This document shows positions 21,212 through 28,264 of a DNA stretch of 32,061 nt, piece after piece; position 1 is the first letter of the stretch, and each line of letters begins with the position of its first letter. The stretch is taken from positions 1 through 32,061 of the IMG/VR virus record IMGVR_UViG_3300050821_000690; one strand, 5' to 3'. Under the pieces are notes generated by a model, which saw nothing but the letters and a program-made list of their open reading frames with translations, searched no databases and was not told the origin of the DNA. Both the position numbers and the translations under genes were made by a program. This DNA is from a virus.

Positions 21212-23019
21212 TGTCCACCCAAGATAGTCTGGAGAGCTGATTGCCCGTTGCCAACGTCCGTCTTCGACAAGGTGTTCGCAGCCTGCACTGCCGGCAGCGT
21301 AGCTTGCGCCACTTGCTGCTGCTGTGCCTGCTGCTGCTTAGCCTGATCGATCTGCTGCACCTGGTCGGTGGAGAAGAACGTGTTCACCGGGAAGTTTGTC
21401 AGCCTGCCATACTCGCGGAGTGCCAAATCCAGATTGATGATGCGAACCGGGTCTGGCACGCCTGCTGCTTGCGCGGCAGACGATAGTGCCCCGGCGATCT
21501 GGAATGTGCGTTCCATGCTGGCGGTCTCTGCCGCCTCTTGCGCGATCTTCATGATCGAGCGGTAGTTCATTTTGATGGGCACGTTCGCCAACGACTTCGG
21601 CTTCGGCAGAAGCATCTTGCGACGCTCCATGATTGCCAGGATCCGCATGATCGCCGGGTTTGCGCACTCGGTTTCGAACAGGTTCACGAACGGGCCGAGA
21701 ACCTGCAGTCGCTCGAGATCGCGCTTCGTGATTTCCAGCTCGTTGCGCGGCTGGATGCCTTCCATTTGCGTGATCGCCATGAACACATCGACGAAGAAGC
21801 CCTTCTCGATGCGCTTCTGGACCATAGCAATGTCTTCCGACATTGGCTGCAGCCAGTTAGGATTGACCATGAAAGCGGGTTCGTAGCCAACGCGTCCGCC
21901 ATCCGAGGTAGCGTAGGTGATGTCGCCCGGGCGAATGCTGCTTGGCTGGTTCTTCAGCGACGGATGCGCGACCATCGGCGGCCGCACTCCCTTCTCCATG
22001 AACTCGGCCTTGCGCCTCGTCTCGAGCTGCACTTGCTTGTTGTCGCCCAGGACTTCCATCCCCGGCGAGCGGCCATACGGGTCGTTGGACGTCGTGGCCC
22101 AGCGGGCCGCGAAAAAGGGCTTCTCGTAGAAGCCGCGCCGCGACAACTCGCATTGCGTTTTCTGGCCTCTCAGCCATTGGACCTCGCGCCATGTGAATGA
22201 GCCGGGCACAACGCGCACGGCTTCTGAGCCGTTCTTGCCTGGCACAACGATGTTCGGTTCGATCGCGCTGACGACTGTCCACTCGCGATCGAGAGCGCCA
22301 CCGCCGGCAGCCCACTGACTGCGGATCTGCACGGGGCAGTTCTGCAGGCCGAATTGCTCGACGATATCCTGCACCGTGAGGTTGTATTCACGGTAGATCG
22401 TGTCCACTGTCATGCGCGAGCCGGCAGCGAGCAGATACTCGCCGCAGCACGGCAGGTAGCAGCGTATGACGTCTTCGGCGTCCTCGTAGATTATTACCGG
22501 CGCGGTGCCGAACACGGCAACGTCTTCGAACGCCTGTGCCATCGTCTGATAGAAGTTCGATTGAGCGAGGACTACGTCGAGACGTTGTTTCGTGTCATGC
22601 AGCCAGTTCAGCGCCTCGCCGTCCAGGTTGACCCAGGGAAGCGCGACGCCAATGTCATACCACGGGCGGGACGGGCTGGTGAGCCCACTCCACATGCCGG
22701 AGGCGCACACCTTGACAGCCTGCATCGCAGTGCTATCTATGATGGCGTCGTTCACCGGCCGACCACGGTCGTAGGTGTTGGGAGTGACAAGCCAATGGTA
22801 GCGGCGAGGCAGGGTATACATCGCCACTTCAGCCCAATAGGCCCACCAACTGAATCGCCAGTTCTTGAGCGACTGCAGGCGGGTCTCGAGCTTGGAGTAG
22901 ATGACGTCCCAATTGAGGCCAGCCTTGGCCTCGGTCGGGAGCGTGAGCGGTTGCTGCGCCAGGAGCGTCGGGCTCATCGCCTCGTAATACGCCCGCGCGA
23001 AGCGCGAATCGCCGGCCAT
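21208..23019 (-). CDS. Head-tail connector (portal) protein
   Basis: The 603-residue product matches the podovirus head-tail connector family (PF12236-type). Signatures include WAEVAMYTLPRRYHW (about residues 62-76), DSTAMQAVKVCASGMWSGLT with SPSRPWYDIGV (95-125), a clip/wing region AFEDVAVFGTAPVIIYED, and the later AWRWATTSNDPYGRSP-type segment (read here as FFAARWATTSNDPYGRSPGM) with LGDNKQVQLETRRKAEFMEK. The C-terminus is Gln-rich (DQAKQQQAQQQQVAQATLP). A dodecameric ring of this protein forms the DNA channel at the capsid vertex in the family. ATG 23019 follows the upstream stop by one base; ribosome site weak, so coupling is likely. Confidence 0.88.
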   Translation of the reverse strand: MAGDSRFARAYYEAMSPTLLAQQPLTLPTEAKAGLNWDVIYSKLETRLQSLKNWRFSWWAYWAEVAMYTLPRRYHWLVTPNTYDRGRPVNDAIIDSTAMQAVKVCASGMWSGLTSPSRPWYDIGVALPWVNLDGEALNWLHDTKQRLDVVLAQSNFYQTMAQAFEDVAVFGTAPVIIYEDAEDVIRCYLPCCGEYLLAAGSRMTVDTIYREYNLTVQDIVEQFGLQNCPVQIRSQWAAGGGALDREWTVVSAIEPNIVVPGKNGSEAVRVVPGSFTWREVQWLRGQKTQCELSRRGFYEKPFFAARWATTSNDPYGRSPGMEVLGDNKQVQLETRRKAEFMEKGVRPPMVAHPSLKNQPSSIRPGDITYATSDGGRVGYEPAFMVNPNWLQPMSEDIAMVQKRIEKGFFVDVFMAITQMEGIQPRNELEITKRDLERLQVLGPFVNLFETECANPAIMRILAIMERRKMLLPKPKSLANVPIKMNYRSIMKIAQEAAETASMERTFQIAGALSSAAQAAGVPDPVRIINLDLALREYGRLTNFPVNTFFSTDQVQQIDQAKQQQAQQQQVAQATLPAVQAANTLSKTDVGNGQSALQTILGGQ

Positions 23020-23020
23020 T

Positions 23021-23245
23021 TTACTGGCCCGTGAGCTGCTTGGAGGCGGTAGGCGTCGCGGTCAGACCTGATGCGCCACCAGTGTTGGTGACCGTGTTGT
23101 CGAATCCGCTACCCTGTGCCGCTGACGCCGCGCTGCGCTCTGCCGCGCCGGCCTGCTGGGAGGTTGTCGCAGGAGTGCCGGGTGAAGGAGGCGGAGGCGG
23201 TGGCGGCGGGGGTGCGGGCGCTTTCGATCCGCCGAAGATTCCCAT
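23021..23245 (-). CDS. Short proline-rich head-module protein
   Basis: I choose ATG 23245, just after the terminase stop; ATG 23257 lies in frame but inside the terminase gene. The 74-residue product starts MGIFGGSKAPAP, has nine consecutive prolines, and then a Gln/Ala/Ser/Thr-rich low-complexity tail. Short proteins starting MG-x-F-GG-x-K with a proline run occur between terminase and portal in other phages; their role is unknown. The proline run may form an extended arm. Confidence 0.65.
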   Translation of the reverse strand: MGIFGGSKAPAPPPPPPPPPSPGTPATTSQQAGAAERSAASAAQGSGFDNTVTNTGGASGLTATPTASKQLTGQ

Positions 23246-23246
23246 G

Positions 23247-24701
23247 CTAGCCCCCAAATGGATTGTATCCGTTCCCGCCAGGGGCCTTGATGCCCGCAGT
23301 GAACGAGTCGAACGGATCGTATTCTACAGCGTGTCTGCTGCGAGAGAGCCCGTTCTGCGAGGCTCTGGCGACAGGCGCCGCGAACGTCAGCATGAGGGCA
23401 TCGAAGTGATCAGGCGAATATCCGAGCTTGGACTTCACCGCGTCCTTGGGCTCCAGCAGGAGCCTGTCACCCTGGTGGGTGTATGTCGTGCGCGTGAGGG
23501 CCGCGATCAGCTCCGGGACGTCCGGGATAGCGCCACCGCGCTTGATCCATTCGACGCACTCGAAAGCCATCTCGGCCCGCTTGTTGTAGTAGCGCGGGCT
23601 GTCGGACTTGCCGGCGAACTGAACGCCTACCGGCGCGTGGCCGAGGCGCATCAGGTTGTCGATCCAGGAGGATCCGAATCCTCCGGTGTTGTCGATGAAG
23701 GTGGCGTCCGCCGACCAATCGAGCATAAGGCGAGCCACAAGACCCGCGCCCTGCGTGCCATCCAGACCTCGGTATTGCTGCGGCGTAAACGCAACGAGTC
23801 CTTGGCGCTTGAAGATGACCGACGAGTCGTCGCCTTGCCGCGCGACGTCCACACCCACAACGCGAGCAGAAGAAGAATAATCGTGCTCGACATAGTGCCT
23901 CCTGATCGCCACAGCCACTTCGTCAGGGCCGATCAGGGTGTTGAAGCCGGCTGGCGGAAACTTGCCGAGGACGTTCACCAGAACGTAGGGGTTGTCCCGG
24001 CCGTATTGCTTTATCTGCGACCGCGCCCACTCGATATCGACGCGCGTTGAACGCTTGGGGTTGTCGGGATCGCCGTTGATCTCGACCACGAACCATTGGT
24101 CTCGGGCGGTCGTGCAGGCTTGGTAGAGAGGTCCGTCGAGGTCGGTAGGGTTCCCGGCCTGGACGATGTGCCCTTCCTTACAGCTCGCCAGCGCGGCTTC
24201 TGCGCTCGCCATGATGGCGCTCGGCATGCCGCCCGACTCGTCGAGCAGGAAGAGGATGTAATCGGCGTGGAGCCCGGCCAGCGTTTTGCCGACCTCCGTT
24301 TTATCCGCAGTCTGTGACCACGAACGGGCGGACATCCACCAGGTCTCCGGTTTCTCGCGGGAGAATATCCGGGTCTTGGTCCAGATGAACATGCCCTTCA
24401 GCAGGGGGCTCTTGTCCATCCAGTAGGCCATTTCGGTCCACAGGCCATCGGCGAGGTTGGCGCCGCTGATCGAGGTTGCCGCGATCTTGGGCTGTGGCCG
24501 CGTGAGCAGGAAGTTCCAGGCGAGCCATGAAAGGACTGCCGTCTTACCCGGCCCCTTGGACGCCTGCATGGCGATCTTCGGCTGGCTGGGGAATGCCTCG
24601 AGGACATCTTCTTGCCACGGATCCGGGGTCACTCCGAATAGATCCCGGACCATCTGCGCAGGGTGCTCGCGCCACCTGCGGATATTGCTAGCAGCGTCCA
24701 A
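23247..24701 (-). CDS. terL: Terminase large subunit
   Basis: This 484-residue DNA-packaging motor has an N-terminal ATPase and C-terminal nuclease. Walker A is ASKGPGKT (47-54), Walker B YILFLLDE (148-155) with the catalytic Glu, and the coupling motif is GNPT (183-186). The RNase H-like nuclease acidic residues are visible as VVGVDVARQGDDS (D285), ATFIDNTGG (D337) and SPDHFDALML (D431, D434). All key residues are intact. It starts with TTG at 24701, one base after the small-subunit stop; no ATG is available before Met17, which would remove part of the N-terminal adenine-binding region (DPWQEDVLEAF). Length fits the family. Promoter and small terminase lie directly upstream. Confidence 0.93.
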   Translation of the reverse strand: MDAASNIRRWREHPAQMVRDLFGVTPDPWQEDVLEAFPSQPKIAMQASKGPGKTAVLSWLAWNFLLTRPQPKIAATSISGANLADGLWTEMAYWMDKSPLLKGMFIWTKTRIFSREKPETWWMSARSWSQTADKTEVGKTLAGLHADYILFLLDESGGMPSAIMASAEAALASCKEGHIVQAGNPTDLDGPLYQACTTARDQWFVVEINGDPDNPKRSTRVDIEWARSQIKQYGRDNPYVLVNVLGKFPPAGFNTLIGPDEVAVAIRRHYVEHDYSSSARVVGVDVARQGDDSSVIFKRQGLVAFTPQQYRGLDGTQGAGLVARLMLDWSADATFIDNTGGFGSSWIDNLMRLGHAPVGVQFAGKSDSPRYYNKRAEMAFECVEWIKRGGAIPDVPELIAALTRTTYTHQGDRLLLEPKDAVKSKLGYSPDHFDALMLTFAAPVARASQNGLSRSRHAVEYDPFDSFTAGIKAPGGNGYNPFGG

Positions 24702-24702
24702 C

Positions 24703-25074
24703 TCAGTTGACCGTAGGGGTCTCGGCTTGGAACGATGCGTTGATCAGGTCTTCCAAGCTCTTCTCGCCGCCGTCGTGGTTGACGATCGCCTGGGGAGCCT
24801 TGCCCTCTACGCGGTCGAGCCAGCGGTCGCCGGCCGTTACGCGCGCCATAGCGGGCGCATTCTTGTCGCTCATGATCTCGACATACATCTCGAGAACCTT
24901 CTCGCGACGCGCCGCGATCATCGCCTTGCGATCGGCAAGAACATCGGCAGACATAGCTGCCCTGGACGCGTTGCGCTGAGCCACCGTGCGGGCGCCCTTG
25001 CCGGCGCCCTTAGCGGGACCGCCCCAGCCAGCACCGTATAGCGATGTGCCGTGGCTGGTTGGCTTGTCGGTCAT
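24703..25074 (-). CDS. Terminase small subunit-like protein
   Basis: I choose ATG 25074 (123 residues), behind GAGAG; the longer frame begins at a GTG with no ribosome site. After a Gly/Lys-rich basic N-terminus (GAGWGGPAKGAGKGARTV), the core is ADVLADRKAMIAARREKVLE, MYVEIMSDKNAPAMARVTAG and DRWLDRVEGKAPQ. This A-x-V-x-A-G-x-x-x-L-D-R-x-x-G-K-x-P-Q segment is typical of small proteins encoded next to large terminases that help recognise phage DNA. The position directly before terL supports the call. No canonical HTH is sharply visible. Confidence 0.7.
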   Translation of the reverse strand: MTDKPTSHGTSLYGAGWGGPAKGAGKGARTVAQRNASRAAMSADVLADRKAMIAARREKVLEMYVEIMSDKNAPAMARVTAGDRWLDRVEGKAPQAIVNHDGGEKSLEDLINASFQAETPTVN

Positions 25075-25121
25075 GGTTCTCTCGGAAGGGGTCGGACGCA
25101 CTTAGCGCCCATTAACCCCGC

Positions 25122-25150
25122 ATGTATCAGCGCGGTGGACGCTGGGTCAA
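25122..25150 (-). promoter_or_regulatory. Candidate sigma-70-type promoter ahead of terminase genes
   Basis: On the minus strand TTGACC (25145-25150) matches the -35 consensus in five of six bases. It lies 17 bases before ATACAT (25122-25127), a weak -10 match. It falls in the only longer gap (119 bases) between the accessory genes and the head block, 50 bases ahead of the small terminase start. Confidence 0.4.
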
Positions 25151-25178
25151 CACTCTTCCAATGATTTTGTTCATTTTA

Positions 25179-25192
25179 CGGGAGGTGTCCCG
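25179..25192 (-). terminator. Short hairpin after accessory gene chain
   Basis: A 5-bp stem (CGGGA with TCCCG) with a 4-base loop lies one base past the stop of the last accessory gene on the minus strand, followed by TAAAATG rather than a T-run. It could be a weak terminator or mRNA end. It separates the accessory chain from the promoter candidate of the head block. Confidence 0.35.
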
Positions 25193-25193
25193 A

Positions 25194-25400
25194 TTATTGG
25201 GTCTTCCCGGTGAACAAGAATCGCTTCGCTGCGGCCAGTTGGTTGATGAACGCGTTGAACTCGGATTGGCATGGTGTGGCGTTCAGCGCAGGCTTCAGCC
25301 AGGCTTCCGCCGTGATCAATGTGGCCTCGAGCTGGTCGAGCGCCTTGCGGTGCGCCGGGCTCGAGATGAAATGCACATTCCTCGGTAGTTCAGACGCCAC
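25194..25400 (-). CDS. Small helical phage protein, unknown
   Basis: The 68-residue product begins at GTG 25400, overlapping the previous gene by 11 bases. The sequence ASELPRNVHFISSPAHRKAL, DQLEATLITAEAWLKPALNA and FNAFINQLAAAKRFLFTGK reads as two or three helices. No motif is recognised. It is the last gene of the accessory chain, just ahead of the promoter candidate for packaging genes. A transcription-related role would be a guess. Confidence 0.6.
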   Translation of the reverse strand: MASELPRNVHFISSPAHRKALDQLEATLITAEAWLKPALNATPCQSEFNAFINQLAAAKRFLFTGKTQ

Positions 25401-25560
25401 GGGGGGATTCCTTCTTCTGCATCCTGTAGATCATCTTGGCAAGCGCGCGTCGGCCGGCTCGATACGTTTCATCGGGGCGCGCCGAGCGTGTGGCACCGCG
25501 CTTCGCCTGCTCGAGCCGGCCGGTCATTCCCATCACTTCGCGAGGGGTCGGGGTCTTCAT
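25390..25560 (-). CDS. Small basic phage protein, unknown
   Basis: The 56-residue product starts at ATG 25560 overlapping the upstream stop (ATGA). It is strongly basic: VMGMTGRLEQAKRGATRSAR, ETYRAGRRALAKMIYRMQKK. It could be a nucleic-acid-binding peptide or a partner of the HTH protein before it, but nothing specific is visible. Its reality rests on tight coupling and length. Confidence 0.55.
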   Translation of the reverse strand: MKTPTPREVMGMTGRLEQAKRGATRSARPDETYRAGRRALAKMIYRMQKKESPRGV

Positions 25561-26153
25561 GAGCGCTTGCTCCAGAACTCGATCAGGGAAGTCAGGGCCG
25601 CCCGCAGCACGCCGACAGCCCCCTGTCGCTCGATGCCGATCAGGTCTGCGTATTGGGCCACGGAGCGGTTCACCAGGACGACGTGGTGTATCACATCCCA
25701 ATTAGCCCCGAGGTGCGCGCGGGCTGCCTGGACGCACGCGATAGCGTCGCGCTGAATAGCGACCCCCTCGAGCTTCGACATGGGGATCCAGCCGGTCTGC
25801 GGAGTGGCGCTGGCTCGCTCCCCGTAGGAGCTGACGCCTGCAGAGACGGACTCGCAGGCCGCGACGGTCTGCACCAGCCGGCAGGCGGCCTTTGCGTGCT
25901 CCTCGGTGATCATCGCCGTCTTGCCGGCGGCGGCACGCTTCTGTCCGTTCTCGAGAAGCGCGGCCATGGCGCTCCAGCCGACCTTGAAGGTGTTTCCGTC
26001 TCGCACGACTCGCGGGCCGCGCATGGACGTCCCGATTCGCTGGGCGGCCGGGGCAAGCTCTTCGTCCTTGCGCTCCTGCTCGGCGGCGATGGCCGCGTCT
26101 GCCAAGCGCTTCAGCTCTGCTCGGCGCTTCTTGTCGGCTGCGGTGGGTTTCAT
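25557..26153 (-). CDS. DUF6456-like helix-turn-helix protein
   Basis: I choose ATG 26153, which overlaps the upstream stop as ATGA, giving 198 residues; ATG 26177 is an alternative. The N-terminus is a basic coiled helix (ADKKRRAELKRLADAAIAAE). Later parts resemble DUF6456 proteins of alphaproteobacteria and their phages: KVGWSAMAALLENGQKRAAA, then QRDAIACVQAARAHLGANWD and IHHVVLVNRSVAQYADLIGI with ERQGAVGVLRAALTSLIEFW. The last segment looks like an HTH with a recognition helix, in the style of sigma-factor region 4. A regulatory role over the following head genes is plausible but inferred. Confidence 0.6.
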   Translation of the reverse strand: MKPTAADKKRRAELKRLADAAIAAEQERKDEELAPAAQRIGTSMRGPRVVRDGNTFKVGWSAMAALLENGQKRAAAGKTAMITEEHAKAACRLVQTVAACESVSAGVSSYGERASATPQTGWIPMSKLEGVAIQRDAIACVQAARAHLGANWDVIHHVVLVNRSVAQYADLIGIERQGAVGVLRAALTSLIEFWSKRS

Positions 26154-26410
26154 GCTGACATGCGCCTGCGTAGCCATAGGTCGGAGTAGGAGGCCACGCG
26201 AGACGAAACCTCCTTCTCATGAAGCTTCCGGCGCGCCAGGATCGGCTTGGGAGGCGGGCACGCAGGAAGAGCCTCGTATAGCCAGTGCATAAGGGCGTGC
26301 GCATCTCTAGTCAGCATTATGACGCGAGTCGACGGAGACGCCAAGGTGACGTATCCGTCCTTCACGGTGCCTCGCAGGAAACTGCCCGGTATGGGAGCGT
26401 CGACGATCAC
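26150..26410 (-). CDS. Small phage protein, unknown
   Basis: The gene starts at GTG 26410 overlapping the upstream stop as GTGA, giving 86 residues. Two short strands (GSFLRGTVKDGYVTLASPST and RVIMLTRDAHALMHWLYEAL) are followed by a Pro-rich link and a basic helix (ARRKLHEKEVSSRVASYSDL). No family recognised. It lies in the chain of coupled small genes ahead of the HTH protein. Confidence 0.55.
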   Translation of the reverse strand: MIVDAPIPGSFLRGTVKDGYVTLASPSTRVIMLTRDAHALMHWLYEALPACPPPKPILARRKLHEKEVSSRVASYSDLWLRRRMSA

Positions 26411-26631
26411 TGGACGTCCTTCCTCGGAGGAAGGACCGTGTAGAAGAAGTCGGCCACCGATCGTGCCTCGTCGAACGTCAGCTTGCCTATGACGTCGCGG
26501 CCCGACACGATCAGGAAGAACTCCGGATTCGGTGACTCGGGATCCTCTGCGGCTGCCACGAAGGCCAGCTTGCCCTCGGGGTTCTCGAGGTATTCCCGGA
26601 TGGCTGATGCGCCAGTATTGACGTTGCTCAT
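26407..26631 (-). CDS. Small phage protein, unknown
   Basis: The 74-residue acidic product starts at ATG 26631 overlapping the previous stop as ATGA. It reads as an alpha/beta fold: REYLENPEGKLAFVAAAEDP, EFFLIVSGRDVIGKLTFDEA, RSVADFFYTVLPPR. I do not recognise a family. It may work with the following gene, which contains a similar short strand-turn plan (VTLASPSTRVIMLTRD). Confidence 0.55.
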   Translation of the reverse strand: MSNVNTGASAIREYLENPEGKLAFVAAAEDPESPNPEFFLIVSGRDVIGKLTFDEARSVADFFYTVLPPRKDVQ

Positions 26632-26966
26632 AGCTTCTCAACTACCTCCGGTTCGATTCCGGCCGCACGCAGGTATCGGTGCAGCACGTCGTGTTGCTTG
26701 GCCAGGCCGTCCGTGTCGGCGTGCTGGCGCTGCTGGTCATCATGGACCAGGTCGAGCAGGACGGCGCTGATCATGGCCCTGAACACTACGCTCGGAGGAA
26801 CCTGGACGCGGGCAGTCCATTGCTGCGAGGCGTCCCATCCGGCGTCAACCACCTGCGTCGTTGGCTCTAGGAGTGCCTGCAGGATCAACCGCAGCCCCCC
26901 GTCGTTCGTCACGTCCAGCTCCCGGAGCCGGCGCGCCATCGTCCCTACTTGATCGAGCTGTCCCAT
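26628..26966 (-). CDS. Small helical phage protein, unknown
   Basis: I choose ATG 26966, one base past the previous stop; the longer frame would overlap. The 112-residue product is helical: VGTMARRLRELDVTNDGGLR, LILQALLEPTTQVVDAGWDA, VVFRAMISAVLLDLVHDDQQ, HDVLHRYLRAAGIEPEVVEK. No signal peptide; the central helix is amphipathic rather than a membrane anchor. No recognised motif. Confidence 0.55.
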   Translation of the reverse strand: MGQLDQVGTMARRLRELDVTNDGGLRLILQALLEPTTQVVDAGWDASQQWTARVQVPPSVVFRAMISAVLLDLVHDDQQRQHADTDGLAKQHDVLHRYLRAAGIEPEVVEKL

Positions 26967-26967
26967 T

Positions 26968-27165
26968 TCAGCACCCGCAATATGGGTCGTATCCGCCACC
27001 GGACGGAGTAATGAATCCGCCCGAGCCTGTGTTGGTGGACGTCTTGGCCGGCGTGGCCGGCGCGGTGGGCTCCGGGGTTCCCTGGATGCCCTTCGTCCGC
27101 TCGGCCTGTATCTCCTTCAGGCGAGCGGCGATCGCGGCCATGTCGTCTGCTACGTATTCGGTCAT
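26968..27165 (-). CDS. Short Thr/Pro-rich phage protein
   Basis: The 65-residue product starts at ATG 27165, overlapping the previous stop as ATGA. A short helix (DDMAAIAARLKEIQAERTKG) is followed by a Thr/Pro/Gly-rich disordered tail ending FITPSGGGYDPYCGC. The CGC end could bind metal or form disulfides; no partner is known. Confidence 0.5.
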   Translation of the reverse strand: MTEYVADDMAAIAARLKEIQAERTKGIQGTPEPTAPATPAKTSTNTGSGGFITPSGGGYDPYCGC

Positions 27166-27647
27166 GGCCCGTCTTGCATTCCGTCGCGCATTCCCTGCTG
27201 GAAGTCCTCGTCCTTGAAGGAGCCGCATGGTGCGTTGCTGAGCGTCAGGAATGCGTGGAGGATCTCTTCGGGGTCTGCCTGCGACATCCGCACTCCGACC
27301 TCGTATCCCTCGTCGTATGCGTTGCCGAAGCGTGCGCGCACATCGTTTTCGCTTTCCCACTCGCTGGCGGGGAACTGCCGCCCGGACGCGAAGCCCTCAT
27401 TGTAGGCATCAACGGTATCGGCGTAGGTGTAGGCCTGTTCGCTGGTTCCGTGTGGAACTGGCCCGTGTGGAGGGGTGGAGAACGACTGCTCACCGAGCGA
27501 TCCGACTTCCCCGGTGAGGCTACGCTCGACCGCCGTGTAAGCCGACGCGGCCAGATCGAGCAGGGTGCGAGGACCGATATCGACGTCGTATTGGTTGATC
27601 ACGCGCGCCTGCGCGTCGGCTATCGCCATCAGCAGATCGTAATCCAA
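27162..27647 (-). CDS. Phage protein of unknown function (TTG start)
   Basis: The 161-residue product starts at TTG 27647, two bases past the previous stop and behind a good AAGGGAG site. It is acidic and helical at both ends (LLMAIADAQARVINQYDVDI; DEGYEVGVRMSQADPEEILH) with a Tyr/Asp-rich middle (EQAYTYADTVDAYNEGFASG) repeating the type Y-x-x-G-x-x-x-G (NAYDEGYEVG, DAYNEGFASG). These DAYN-E-G units recall short helix-forming repeats. No catalytic signature is seen. Confidence 0.6.
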   Translation of the reverse strand: MDYDLLMAIADAQARVINQYDVDIGPRTLLDLAASAYTAVERSLTGEVGSLGEQSFSTPPHGPVPHGTSEQAYTYADTVDAYNEGFASGRQFPASEWESENDVRARFGNAYDEGYEVGVRMSQADPEEILHAFLTLSNAPCGSFKDEDFQQGMRDGMQDGP

Positions 27648-27649
27648 TG

Positions 27650-27985
27650 TCAGGCTCCCTTCGCCGGGGGAGGATTGCCGTCAGATGCCTTGAGGCAGGC
27701 ATCGAACTGGCCGTCGTCGCCGGGCTTGTTGTCGATCATGAAAAGTGACCACGTCTTGTCCGACGTCATCAGAACGAAGCGGAATCCGTCCGCGTTCTTG
27801 CCGGTCCATGTGACGTGCTCGCCGAAGATCTCGTGCGCCTTCTGCATCAGCTTCTCAGCCGGAGCGCAGAACTCCCCCGCGTCGTTGACGTGCGGGCCAT
27901 CAGCATCTTGGGCGCGGGCCGGTGATGTCAATACCATGACACTGGCGATCGCGGCGATAGCTCCGTAGGCGAGTGCGTTTTTCAT
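27650..27985 (-). CDS. Small secreted (periplasmic) phage protein
   Basis: The 111-residue product begins with a clear Sec signal (KNALAYGAIAAIASVMVLTS, then PARAQ as cleavage site near residue 26). The mature part is an alpha/beta domain: CAPAEKLMQKAHEIFGEHVT, WTGKNADGFRFVLMTSDKTW and SLFMIDNKPGDDGQFDACLK, with two cysteines that could pair in the periplasm. CAGGAG lies upstream of ATG 27985. It is encoded among cytoplasmic-looking accessory genes; in the periplasm it might act in superinfection exclusion or envelope changes, which is inference. Confidence 0.7.
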   Translation of the reverse strand: MKNALAYGAIAAIASVMVLTSPARAQDADGPHVNDAGEFCAPAEKLMQKAHEIFGEHVTWTGKNADGFRFVLMTSDKTWSLFMIDNKPGDDGQFDACLKASDGNPPPAKGA

Positions 27986-28026
27986 GGCAACTCCTGGGTT
28001 CCCACTCGATATGGGGAGCAGATCGC

Positions 28027-28263
28027 CTATGGCAAGAGGTTGCCGAAGAAATTTCGCCAGCGTCGACGCTTTACCTGATCGCAGAACAGCTCGCGCACTT
28101 CGTCGATAGTCGGCACCTTGGGGCCGAGGCTCTGCTCCATCACGTATGCCGCGCCCTCGTTGAAGCCACGGATGAACTCGGCGTAGTGCGTCATGGCCGG
28201 GCCTTTGGCCTTATACACCGCGACCCACGCCCGGTGGGCAGCCTCCCTCGGCGTGAACATCAT
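28027..28263 (-). CDS. Small phage protein, unknown
   Basis: The 78-residue product starts at ATGATG 28263, one base past the fibre-like gene stop. Helical and basic: PREAAHRAWVAVYKAKGPAM, HYAEFIRGFNEGAAYVMEQS, DEVRELFCDQVKRRRWRNFF. The FIRGFNEGAAY piece echoes small phage proteins seen elsewhere, but I cannot name a family. No membrane segment. Confidence 0.6.
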   Translation of the reverse strand: MMFTPREAAHRAWVAVYKAKGPAMTHYAEFIRGFNEGAAYVMEQSLGPKVPTIDEVRELFCDQVKRRRWRNFFGNLLP

Positions 28264-28264
28264 G

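Noticed and set aside
23031-24050. A 339-codon plus-strand open frame
   Set aside because: Lies opposite the terminase gene, whose motifs are fully intact on the minus strand.
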